Origin: an uncultured Mucilaginibacter sp.
GTDB taxonomy: Bacteria; Bacteroidota; Bacteroidia; Sphingobacteriales; Sphingobacteriaceae
Assembly: GCF_946479965.1 (NCBI RefSeq)
Contig: NZ_CAMLHX010000093.1
Span: 1 to 7,498, forward strand
Length of the DNA: 7,498 nucleotides
Direction: 5' to 3'
Every line of letters begins with the position of its first letter. The stretch's first letter is position 1. The notes below the pieces were generated by a model. That model worked only from the letters and a program-made list of their open reading frames with translations. It was not told the DNA's origin and ran no database searches. Shown in pieces: positions 1 to 5,715 of the stretch. Position numbers and translations under genes: made by a program.

Positions 1-189
1 AGCTGCGCGAGCGCCCACGCCGCCTGTTCGCGTACCGGATGCGGCCGCGGCCAGCGCTCCCGAGTACAGGGGCACCGCGTCCATGTAGAAGCGCACGCCG
101 ACGCCCGACCGCTCAGCCATCTCCCAGCCGTGGCCAGCAAGCCCGAAGCCGGTGACGTCGGTGACCGCATGCACGCGGCCCCACACGCA
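1..189 (-). pseudogene. selD: Fragment of selenide, water dikinase (SelD), joined in frame to lat
   Basis: Read on the minus strand in the same frame as lat, this stretch encodes about 63 residues containing TDVTGFGLAGHGWEMAERSG (positions 103-162), then a DAVPLYSGAL-like segment and GTRTGG. This pattern is characteristic of the start of the C-terminal AIRS domain of SelD, which makes selenophosphate from selenide and ATP. The N-terminal catalytic part, with the Cys/Sec and Lys of the ATP-dependent step, is absent, and the frame runs off the left edge, so this is only a small internal piece of a protein of roughly 330-350 residues. GC content is about 73% by my count, against about 40% in the adjoining lat segment, and the wording resembles SelD of high-GC bacteria (inference). 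It most likely comes from another organism through a chimeric join; a recent foreign insertion is the alternative. Confidence 0.8.
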
Positions 190-195
190 GTTGGC
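187..195. other. Chimeric junction between lat and SelD sequence
   Basis: Protein similarity to lat ends at the Leu-Ala of SGGGLA (codons ending near 193) and SelD-like sequence begins a few residues further on. Base composition changes at the same place, from about 40% GC to the right to about 73% GC to the left. No inverted repeat, target-site duplication, integrase or tRNA is visible here. The frame stays open across the join, which happens by chance one time in three. Confidence 0.75.
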
Positions 196-558
196 TAAGC
201 CACCGCCTGATATAAAAAAAGCATGAGGTAAATAATCCGGAATGCCAACCCGCTCAAAAGTTTCAACAAATTGTGCGTACTCCGTTGTATATATGTCAGA
301 GTTAGAAGGGTTGGTTAAAGCCGCTAACATCAAACTCTTTTTAAATTGCTCATCGCCCAGCATTTTTGGATGGTTGTATCCCAAGGGAACAGAAGCAAAA
401 CAGGTAAAAAAATCAAGCAGGGTCCGCTTGTTTTTTGAATCGTATATGTACACGCCTTCACTTTTTTCCATATCAAAAGTAAGGTCGTAACCATCGGCTA
501 AAACGTGTTTTTTCAGCGATTTTATAACATTTTCGGGAGCGACAGATAGATTGTACAT
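193..558 (-). CDS. lat: L-lysine 6-transaminase, N-terminal part only
   Basis: The first 122 codons match lysine epsilon-aminotransferase, a PLP-dependent class III aminotransferase that moves the 6-amino group of L-lysine to 2-oxoglutarate, giving allysine (in equilibrium with piperideine-6-carboxylate) and glutamate. The recognisable pattern in order is LKKHVLADGYDLTFDMEKS (residues 15-33), LDFFTCFASVPLGYNHPKM (48-66), LTNPSNSDIYTTEYAQFVET (81-100) and the start of the PLP phosphate-binding segment, FFISGGGLA (114-122), which would normally continue as a VENALK-like sequence. Instead the frame passes into SelD-like sequence. The catalytic Lys and the remaining roughly 300 residues are missing, so the product as written cannot be an active transaminase. 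The start at 556-558 is supported by a TACATTTG element 18 bp upstream and the family-typical N-terminus. Family assignment is firm; the 3' truncation is probably an assembly artefact. Confidence 0.85.
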
Positions 559-576
559 AGCAGCAGATTATATTAT

Positions 577-584
577 CAAATGTA
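577..584 (-). promoter_or_regulatory. Bacteroidota -7 element upstream of lat
   Basis: TACATTTG on the minus strand is a perfect match to TAnnTTTG, the -7 element used by the primary sigma factor in Bacteroidota. It ends 18 bp before the lat ATG, so the leader would be only about 10-14 nt. No convincing TTTG/TTG -33 element lies 17-23 bp further upstream. Confidence 0.45.
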
Positions 585-613
585 CAAAAAATGGCCTGAA
601 TGCCATAATTGGG

Positions 614-627
614 CGGTTTTTGAACCG
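614..627. repeat. Small perfect hairpin CGGTT-TTTG-AACCG
   Basis: A 5-bp perfect inverted repeat with a 4-nt loop lies between the lat start and the end of the deaminase-family gene, next to the palindrome CGATCG (626-631). It has no U tract after it on either strand, so it is not a textbook terminator. It could be a small operator or chance. Confidence 0.3.
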
Positions 628-631
628 ATCG

Positions 632-660
632 AAAAAAAAACAACTTTAAATAAACTAAAG
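632..660 (-). terminator. Weak terminator candidate after the deaminase-family gene
   Basis: On the minus strand, about 40 nt past the stop codon at 701, a weak stem CTTTA/TAAAG (660-656 with 648-644, 7-nt loop) is followed after three bases by nine T. The U tract is good, but the stem is short and AT-only apart from one pair, so termination here is uncertain. Confidence 0.35.
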
Positions 661-700
661 CAACTTTTTGTCCCGATGTTAAAAACGGTATAAAGGTTTT

Positions 701-1594
701 CTATAGTGTAAACTTGTCTTTCATCCCCAGTAAACCCCAGATACCGCCGCTATGAATGGCTAAAATTTTACTGCCGGGAGCAAATTGATCTTTTGCGGCC
801 ATATCATAAATAGCATACAGCATTTTACCGGTATAAACGGGATCTATCAGTATGCCTGTTTCTGCAACAAATGTTTTAATAAAAGCAATAAGTTTCGGGT
901 TTACTTTTGCGTATCCGCCGAAATGATAATCAGTGTGTAGCTTATATTCATGTGGCTGTAGTAAAAGGGCATCAATAGCTTCGCGTAAAAAATCGCCGCC
1001 TTTTAAAACAGGTATGCAATGCATTTGTGTGGTTAATTGATGGGTATTTAAGCCATTAACAATACCTGCTGCCATGGTGCCGGTGCCACATGCGCAAAAA
1101 ATATGGTCGTATGTTTCGGTTAGCTCATCCACCAGTTCACTGCAACCCCGCGCGGCCTCGGGCGATGCGCCGCCTTCGTCGATAAAGAACGCATCATTAT
1201 CCTCAACAAAATGTTGGTTGAATAGTGCATGTTTATCCCGATAGCTGTCCCTATCAACATAAATCAAATTCATGCCGTGCATCCGGCACATAAAAAGCAT
1301 GTCGTTTTCAATTTCGTCGCCACGCACAAACCCCGTGGTTTTAAAGCCGAATAATGCTGCAGCGCCGGCAGTGGCTAACAAATGATTAGAGAAAGTTCCT
1401 CCAAATGTCACTAAATGGTTTTTGTTCTGCGACCGCGCTTTTTTAAGAAGATATTTAAGCTTACGCCATTTATTGCCTGATATTATAGGGTGTATCAGGT
1501 CGTCGCGTTTTATAAAAACAGATAAGCCCCGTTCATCAAAAAGCGAATGCTTTATTTGATGGACGGGGCTATAAATATCCAGATCGATATTCAT
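701..1594 (-). CDS. D-cysteine desulfhydrase / ACC deaminase family PLP enzyme
   Basis: This 297-residue cytoplasmic PLP enzyme has the tryptophan-synthase-beta fold (fold type II). Visible motifs are KRDDLIHPIISGNKWRKL (29-46), where Lys42 in GNK aligns with the PLP lysine (Lys51) of Pseudomonas ACC deaminase; TFGGTFSNH (63-71), with Ser69 at the place of the ACC deaminase Ser78; a glycine-rich phosphate loop CGTGTMAAG (169-177); DPVYTGKM (251-258); and HSGG (281-284). The Glu and Leu that mark true ACC deaminases (VYEG and HLGG) are Thr255 and Ser283 here, which resembles E. coli D-cysteine desulfhydrase (VYTG, HTGG). I therefore favour D-cysteine desulfhydrase-like activity (D-cysteine to pyruvate, sulfide and ammonia) or a related amino acid reaction; substrate is unproven. 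At 297 residues it is slightly shorter than the roughly 330-residue characterised members. It starts 9 bp after the stop of the upstream DUF6588 gene, so it is probably co-transcribed with it. Confidence 0.85.
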   Translation of the reverse strand: MNIDLDIYSPVHQIKHSLFDERGLSVFIKRDDLIHPIISGNKWRKLKYLLKKARSQNKNHLVTFGGTFSNHLLATAGAAALFGFKTTGFVRGDEIENDMLFMCRMHGMNLIYVDRDSYRDKHALFNQHFVEDNDAFFIDEGGASPEAARGCSELVDELTETYDHIFCACGTGTMAAGIVNGLNTHQLTTQMHCIPVLKGGDFLREAIDALLLQPHEYKLHTDYHFGGYAKVNPKLIAFIKTFVAETGILIDPVYTGKMLYAIYDMAAKDQFAPGSKILAIHSGGIWGLLGMKDKFTL

Positions 1595-1603
1595 TAACCG
1601 GCG

Positions 1604-2659
1604 TTAAAACCCAAGCCCTATGCCACCATTACCAGAAATATACCCGCTGCCACTACCTACCGAAGCATAAATACGTAAAATAGCCAGGTTTAACTGAAAA
1701 CCTACATCGCCACGAATACCGGCTATGCTGTTTTCATTAATGTGAACCGGATCTGTAAGTGTGGTATATGTATAAATAGGTCCGCTTGGTCCGGCAGTAC
1801 CGCCGGATTTAACTACATATTTACCTAGTACGCCAAAATCGGTTTTTGCAGTTTGATAACCTACCGATACAAACGGAGTAAAGAATAATAGTTTTTTTGA
1901 CAGGATAGCCTGTACATTAACGCCGCTGAATTTAGCATCAATGCGCTGGTTGTTTGAAGCATTTGATGTGTTATCGTCGTTAGCTACGTTAAGCGGTTTT
2001 GAATAATTGATACGGCTGTAGTTTACAGCTACCGCAAGATCAAAAGTGCTTGTTTTAGAAAAGTCTTTTATTATGTTGTGTTTAAAACCAAGGCCAAACA
2101 ACCCAACTGTTCCTGCATCTTCGCCTAGTTTTATATCAGGTGTTATACGGAAAGTAACATCAGTGTTTTTTACTAAACCAACGGTTAACTGAATGTTGGG
2201 TGCCGGTATAACGCTAAGCACTGCATCAGGCATTTTAAATGTTCCAAGTTTGGTATTGTTAGCATCATACAAAGCCATAACCGGGGTTGCCACGTCTTTG
2301 TCGCCACCAAAAGTTTGTGCAATGTTTGTAGTAGAAGTAACATCTGGTCTAACTTTGCTTGACAGGCCTATCTTAGTAACATCAAAAGTTTTGTCCATAG
2401 TTGGTACAAGTGCTGCATTTGCTGTTATCCGCAAATCAAAATGCAAAAGTTTTTTAGTAGCAGCGGTGTTATTCCAACCACTGTTTAAACCAATACCAAA
2501 GCCTTTAAATAAAGGGTTAGCATAGTTTTTGAATAGCAGTGTTGCATCTGCCGAGTTTGATCTTAATAAATCACTAAAGCCGTCATCGTCCTGTGCGTTA
2601 GCCGTTAATGAGGCGCCGACAAGTAATACCGCCGCGATAAAAGAGTAGAGTTTTTTCAT
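1604..2659 (-). CDS. DUF6588-like secreted/outer-membrane protein
   Basis: The 351-residue product begins with a clear Sec signal peptide (basic MKK, hydrophobic core 6-19, cleavage probable after A22 in TANA|QDD). The segment KGFGIGLNSGWNNTA (52-66), followed by HFDLRITANAALVP, is the hallmark of a Bacteroidota family I recognise as DUF6588; that name is from memory. The rest alternates polar and hydrophobic residues with many Gly, Tyr and Asn, suggesting beta strands, and the chain ends in Gly-Phe, a C-terminal aromatic typical of outer-membrane beta-barrels. A barrel or surface-exposed location is inference; no enzymatic motif is visible and the function is unknown. It is the first gene of a likely two-gene unit with the PLP enzyme at 701-1594. 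Upstream, TACATTTA (2688-2695, minus) is a one-mismatch -7 candidate, too weak to list separately. Confidence 0.7.
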   Translation of the reverse strand: MKKLYSFIAAVLLVGASLTANAQDDDGFSDLLRSNSADATLLFKNYANPLFKGFGIGLNSGWNNTAATKKLLHFDLRITANAALVPTMDKTFDVTKIGLSSKVRPDVTSTTNIAQTFGGDKDVATPVMALYDANNTKLGTFKMPDAVLSVIPAPNIQLTVGLVKNTDVTFRITPDIKLGEDAGTVGLFGLGFKHNIIKDFSKTSTFDLAVAVNYSRINYSKPLNVANDDNTSNASNNQRIDAKFSGVNVQAILSKKLLFFTPFVSVGYQTAKTDFGVLGKYVVKSGGTAGPSGPIYTYTTLTDPVHINENSIAGIRGDVGFQLNLAILRIYASVGSGSGYISGNGGIGLGF

Positions 2660-2774
2660 AATCGTGATTTTAAATTAATTGGTAAAGTAAATGTATGATA
2701 TTATTACTATTAAAAAAATAAGTACAAATGGGTATTTAATAACCATCATACAAAACCGATATTAAAAAAACAGC

Positions 2775-2782
2775 TACTTTTG
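2775..2782 (+). promoter_or_regulatory. Bacteroidota -7 element directly upstream of the pseudouridine synthase gene
   Basis: TACTTTTG matches TAnnTTTG perfectly and ends only 5 bp before the ATG at 2788. Transcription would start at or within a few bases of the start codon, giving a leaderless or nearly leaderless mRNA. No TTTG -33 element is seen at the usual distance. Confidence 0.45.
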
Positions 2783-2787
2783 CCTAC

Positions 2788-3816
2788 ATGGATCAGGACG
2801 TTGAAGCATACGAGCAGGAAGAGCAGGACCTATATGAACATCTACGCGTTGTAGTTGATAAGGGGCAGTCGCTTTTACGTATTGATAAGTTTTTGATGCA
2901 CAGGGTTGAAAACGCATCGCGCAACCGCATACAAAACGCTATTGACGCCGAAAACGTGCTGGTGAATGATAAGGCAGTTAAGCCCAGCTATAAGGTGAAG
3001 CCGCTTGATGTTATATCAGTAGTCTTACCGCATCCACCACGCGACACAGAAGTTTATCCTGAAAATTTACCTATCACCATTGTTTATGAGGATGATGACG
3101 TATTGGTGGTAAATAAAGAAGCCGGTATGGTAGTGCATCCGGGTTATAACAACTACACCGGTACTTTAGTGAATGCGTTGGTGTATCACTTTCAGCAACT
3201 ACCTACACTGCCCGGAAATGACGGCCGGCCGGGGTTGGTGCACCGCATTGATAAAGACACGTCGGGTTTGCTGCTCATCAGCAAGAATGAGCGCTCTATG
3301 AATTATCTGGCTAAACAGTTTTTTGATCACACCATCACACGTAAATATCTGGCACTGGTTTGGGGCGATTTAGAGCATGATGGTACCGTAACCGGCTACA
3401 TTGGCCGTAGCGTAGCCGACAGGCGCGTTATGTCAATATATGACGATCCCGAAAAAGGAAAATGGTCTGTAACGCACTACAAAGTGTTAGAGCGGCTAAA
3501 TTATGTTACGTTGATAGAATGCCAGTTAGAGACCGGCCGTACGCACCAGATACGCGCCCATATGAGGCATATCGGGCATCCTTTATTTAGCGATGCCACG
3601 TATGGCGGCGACAAGATATTGAAGGGAACTGTGTTTAGCAAATACAAGCAGTTTGTTGAAAATTGTTTCGAGTTGATGCCCCGGCAGGCATTGCACGCGC
3701 AAACCCTTGGCTTTGTTCATCCATCAAAAAAGACGTACATAAATTTTGAAGCACCAATTCCGCCAGATTTTTGGGCAGTGCTTGAAAAGTGGCGAAAATA
3801 CACCGCTCCGGTATAA
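2788..3816 (+). CDS. rluD: 23S rRNA pseudouridine synthase, RluA/RluD family
   Basis: This 342-residue RNA-modifying enzyme has an N-terminal S4 RNA-binding domain (about residues 29-80, RIDKFLMHRV through LVNDKAVKPSYKVKPLD) and a C-terminal RluA-type pseudouridine synthase domain. Catalytic motif HRIDKDTSGLLL (152-163) carries the nucleophilic Asp155, equivalent to Asp139 of E. coli RluD. Further family motifs are VVNKEAGMVVHPG (107-119), RKYLALVWG (185-193) and TGRTHQIRAHM (249-259). The S4 domain plus overall length fit RluD, which makes the pseudouridines of helix 69 (1911, 1915, 1917) needed for ribosome assembly. RluC also carries an S4 domain, so the exact target positions are inferred. 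An acidic extension of about 25 residues precedes the S4 domain, rich in Glu and Asp. The start is supported by the promoter element just upstream. It is divergent from the DUF6588 gene. Confidence 0.92.
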   Translation: MDQDVEAYEQEEQDLYEHLRVVVDKGQSLLRIDKFLMHRVENASRNRIQNAIDAENVLVNDKAVKPSYKVKPLDVISVVLPHPPRDTEVYPENLPITIVYEDDDVLVVNKEAGMVVHPGYNNYTGTLVNALVYHFQQLPTLPGNDGRPGLVHRIDKDTSGLLLISKNERSMNYLAKQFFDHTITRKYLALVWGDLEHDGTVTGYIGRSVADRRVMSIYDDPEKGKWSVTHYKVLERLNYVTLIECQLETGRTHQIRAHMRHIGHPLFSDATYGGDKILKGTVFSKYKQFVENCFELMPRQALHAQTLGFVHPSKKTYINFEAPIPPDFWAVLEKWRKYTAPV

Positions 3817-3835
3817 ATAGGCTTATAAGCCCTAT
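3817..3835 (+). terminator. Hairpin immediately after the pseudouridine synthase stop codon
   Basis: The stop codon (3814-3816) is followed directly by the perfect palindrome GGCTTATAAGCC (3820-3831), flanked by ATA and TAT that can extend the stem around one bulged C. The downstream GTTTG is a poor U tract, so this may be a weak terminator or an mRNA 3'-end stabiliser. The palindrome also lies just ahead of the promoter of the next gene and could be a protein-binding site. Confidence 0.35.
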
Positions 3836-3836
3836 G

Positions 3837-3863
3837 TTTGTAACAATAGCAAAACTACCTTTG
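3837..3863 (+). promoter_or_regulatory. Promoter of the class IV aminotransferase gene
   Basis: TTTG (3837-3840) and TACCTTTG (3856-3863) match both parts of the Bacteroidota promoter consensus TTTG/TAnnTTTG. The 15-bp spacing is a little shorter than the usual 17-23. The -7 element ends 34 bp before the ATG, giving a leader of roughly 28 nt. Confidence 0.5.
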
Positions 3864-3897
3864 TCAAAACATTATTTTAAACGTCCTGCTGCTGCCC

Positions 3898-4728
3898 ATG
3901 CTTTTTATAAATTTTAACGGGGAAATATTACCTGCAGATACCAAAGTACTTACAGTTGCTAACCGGTCCTTCAGGTATGGCGATGGTTTGTTTGAAAGTA
4001 TGCGCATGCTAAAGGGGCAGCTTAAATTTGCAGGTGAGCACGCTAAGCGACTGCAAAAAGGCATGAAGGCCTTAAAAATGGACGGATATTCGCAAATGGA
4101 TAGCTGGTTTTTAAAGGAGAAAGCAGATCAGTTAGCCTCTGTTAATAAAGTAAAGCATGGCCGTCTTCGCCTTACTGTTTATCGTGATTCTGAAGGGCTT
4201 TATACACCATCTCAAAATAAGGTTGGTTACCAGCTCGAAATTCAGCCTTTGGATGAGCCGCGGTATTTTTTAAACAGCAAAGGCCTTATAATTGATGTTT
4301 ATACAGAGCTAAGCAAGCCTACAAACTTTCTGTCTAACATAAAAACCTGTAATTCGTTGGTTTATGTTCTCGCAGGCATCCATAAAAGTCAAAATAATTT
4401 AGATGATGTGTTGCTGCTTAACCAAAACGGTTTTTTGTGCGAGGCAAGCAGCTCTAACGTGTTTGTTTATTACCAAAACCATTTATACACGCCGGCTTTA
4501 AGCGAAGGCTGTGTTGAAGGCGTAATGCGCCAGGTGATAATTGATATTGCGAACAAAATAGGGATACCACTTATAGAAGCCCAGATAAACCCGGAAATAT
4601 TATATGAAGCGGATGAAGTTTTTTTAACCAACTCTGTAAAAGGTATACAAACTGTAATGGGCTACGGTATTCGCCGGTATTTCAACAAAGTAAGTAAAGC
4701 TTTGATGGATGAGTTGAATAAGTTGTAG
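3898..4728 (+). CDS. Class IV PLP-dependent aminotransferase / aminodeoxychorismate lyase-like
   Basis: The 276-residue protein has the fold type IV PLP layout: FRYGDGLFESMRM (25-37) near the N-terminus, KTCNSLVYVLA (149-159) with Lys149 as the probable PLP lysine, the LNQNGFLCEASSSNVF segment (174-189) with Glu182 as the residue that contacts the pyridine nitrogen, GCVEGVMRQ (204-212), and FLTNSVKGIQTV (242-253) near the C-terminus. The family includes branched-chain aminotransferase (IlvE), D-amino acid transaminase and 4-amino-4-deoxychorismate lyase (PabC). Length and the FLTNS-type end lean towards PabC-like or a generic class IV enzyme more than canonical IlvE, which is usually longer (about 300-360). 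I cannot decide the substrate from sequence alone, so no symbol is given. Neighbours (rRNA modification upstream, exported hydrolase downstream) do not help; it has its own promoter and appears monocistronic. Confidence 0.85.
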   Translation: MLFINFNGEILPADTKVLTVANRSFRYGDGLFESMRMLKGQLKFAGEHAKRLQKGMKALKMDGYSQMDSWFLKEKADQLASVNKVKHGRLRLTVYRDSEGLYTPSQNKVGYQLEIQPLDEPRYFLNSKGLIIDVYTELSKPTNFLSNIKTCNSLVYVLAGIHKSQNNLDDVLLLNQNGFLCEASSSNVFVYYQNHLYTPALSEGCVEGVMRQVIIDIANKIGIPLIEAQINPEILYEADEVFLTNSVKGIQTVMGYGIRRYFNKVSKALMDELNKL

Positions 4729-4753
4729 GATTATAAAGTTTATTTGTTTTGTT

Positions 4754-4761
4754 TATATTTG
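4754..4761 (+). promoter_or_regulatory. Bacteroidota -7 element upstream of the DUF1080 gene
   Basis: TATATTTG is a perfect TAnnTTTG match ending 41 bp before the ATG at 4803, consistent with a leader of about 35 nt. No TTTG/TTG lies at the proper -33 distance; the TTTG at 4743-4746 is too close. Confidence 0.4.
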
Positions 4762-4802
4762 GTATAACCAATTAAAACAGAACCTTTTAATTCTACCTTG
4801 TG

Positions 4803-5693
4803 ATGAGACAATTTCTAACCATTCTGTGCTGTGCGTTTTTATTATCGTCAGCGGCTCTTGCGCAAACGCTAACTAATTCCTGGACGCCCTTGCTTACGCA
4901 AGACGGTAGATACTTTGATAAATTTATCGGTATACCACACACCAGCTTAACCAGCTTGCCTGATTGGAACAAGGGCGATGGCATGAACACCGGCACACCA
5001 CTGGGCCTCAATAATGATCCGCTCCATGTGTTTACCGTCGAAATAGTGGATGGTAAACCCGTATTGCACGTATCGGGCGAAATATTTGGCGGTTATAGTA
5101 CAAAGGCACAATTCAGCAATTATCACCTTAAAGCCGAGGTGAAATTTGGCGAGAAAAGATATGCTCCAAGAGCAAACGATAAACGCGATAATGGTTTCTT
5201 GTACCATGGTCAAGAGCCGCATGGGCAGTTTTGGCATGTATGGCTGCGCAGCCAGGAGTTTCAGGTGCAGGAGGGTGACATGGGCGATTATTATGCTTTA
5301 GGCGGCACGGGAATGGATATACATGCGCAAAAGAAAGACACCACAAGACGTGCGCGTTGGATATATAATCCCACTGCACCGTTACAAAAATTTTCTTCAT
5401 CCGGCACGGGGGCGCCTGCTAACAACGTAGCCCACCTGGCCGGAAATTTTGAAAATCCGCATGGCGAATGGACAACAGTTGAATTGTATTGCTTTGGCGA
5501 TAAAGCTATACATGTGGTTAACGGCCACGTGGTAATGGTGCTTGAAAATTCGCGTACTGTTGAAACTGATGGAACTACTAAACCCCTAACCGGTGGAAAG
5601 ATCCAGTTTCAGTCAGAAGGAGCAGAGGCTTACTATCGGAATATTGAAATAAAGAAGCTGGATAAACTGCCTGATCTGAGTACGTTTAAATAA
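4803..5693 (+). CDS. Exported DUF1080 (3-keto-disaccharide hydrolase family) protein
   Basis: The 296-residue product starts with a signal peptide (MRQFLTILCC, hydrophobic to about 18, probable cleavage after ALA at 20), without a lipobox at the cleavage site, so export to the periplasm or outside is expected. The mature part follows the DUF1080 concanavalin-like pattern: WTPLL near the start (27-31), FGGYSTKAQFSNYHLKAEVKF (95-115), DNGFLYHG (129-136) in place of the usual NSG(I/V)-type strand, QEFQVQEGDMGDYYALGG (151-168) at the usual site of the E(V/Q)Q segment, GEWTTVELYCFGDKAIHVVNG (221-241) and GGKIQFQSEGAEAYYRNIEI (264-283). Pfam now links this domain to 3-keto-disaccharide hydrolases and other glycan-processing proteins; the substrate here is unknown, and no SusC/SusD pair is nearby. 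I prefer the ATG at 4803 to a GTG directly before it at 4800. Its 3' end faces fmt with a 22-bp gap and no visible terminator. Confidence 0.8.
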   Translation: MRQFLTILCCAFLLSSAALAQTLTNSWTPLLTQDGRYFDKFIGIPHTSLTSLPDWNKGDGMNTGTPLGLNNDPLHVFTVEIVDGKPVLHVSGEIFGGYSTKAQFSNYHLKAEVKFGEKRYAPRANDKRDNGFLYHGQEPHGQFWHVWLRSQEFQVQEGDMGDYYALGGTGMDIHAQKKDTTRRARWIYNPTAPLQKFSSSGTGAPANNVAHLAGNFENPHGEWTTVELYCFGDKAIHVVNGHVVMVLENSRTVETDGTTKPLTGGKIQFQSEGAEAYYRNIEIKKLDKLPDLSTFK

Positions 5694-5715
5694 GGTCTCT
5701 GATTCGTAATATAAC

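Noticed and set aside
242..490. Plus-strand open frame of 82 codons
   Set aside because: It lies antisense inside lat, whose family motifs are clear, and its translation shows no recognisable domain.
1..558. A functional bifunctional LAT-SelD enzyme
   Set aside because: Both parts lack their catalytic cores, the GC content breaks sharply at the join, and no such fusion is known to me; a chimera is more likely.
2193..2525. Plus-strand open frame of 110 codons
   Set aside because: It is fully antisense to the signal-peptide-bearing DUF6588 gene and has no domain or promoter support.
3864..4064. Minus-strand open frame of 66 codons
   Set aside because: It overlaps the promoter leader and start of the class IV aminotransferase and has no recognisable features.
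4800..4802. GTG as the start of the DUF1080 gene
   Set aside because: An ATG follows immediately and gives a normal signal peptide; the difference is one residue.
4793..5400. Three overlapping minus-strand open frames (4793-5011, 4947-5237, 5128-5400)
   Set aside because: All are antisense to the DUF1080 gene, in which the coding frame has a signal peptide and family motifs.
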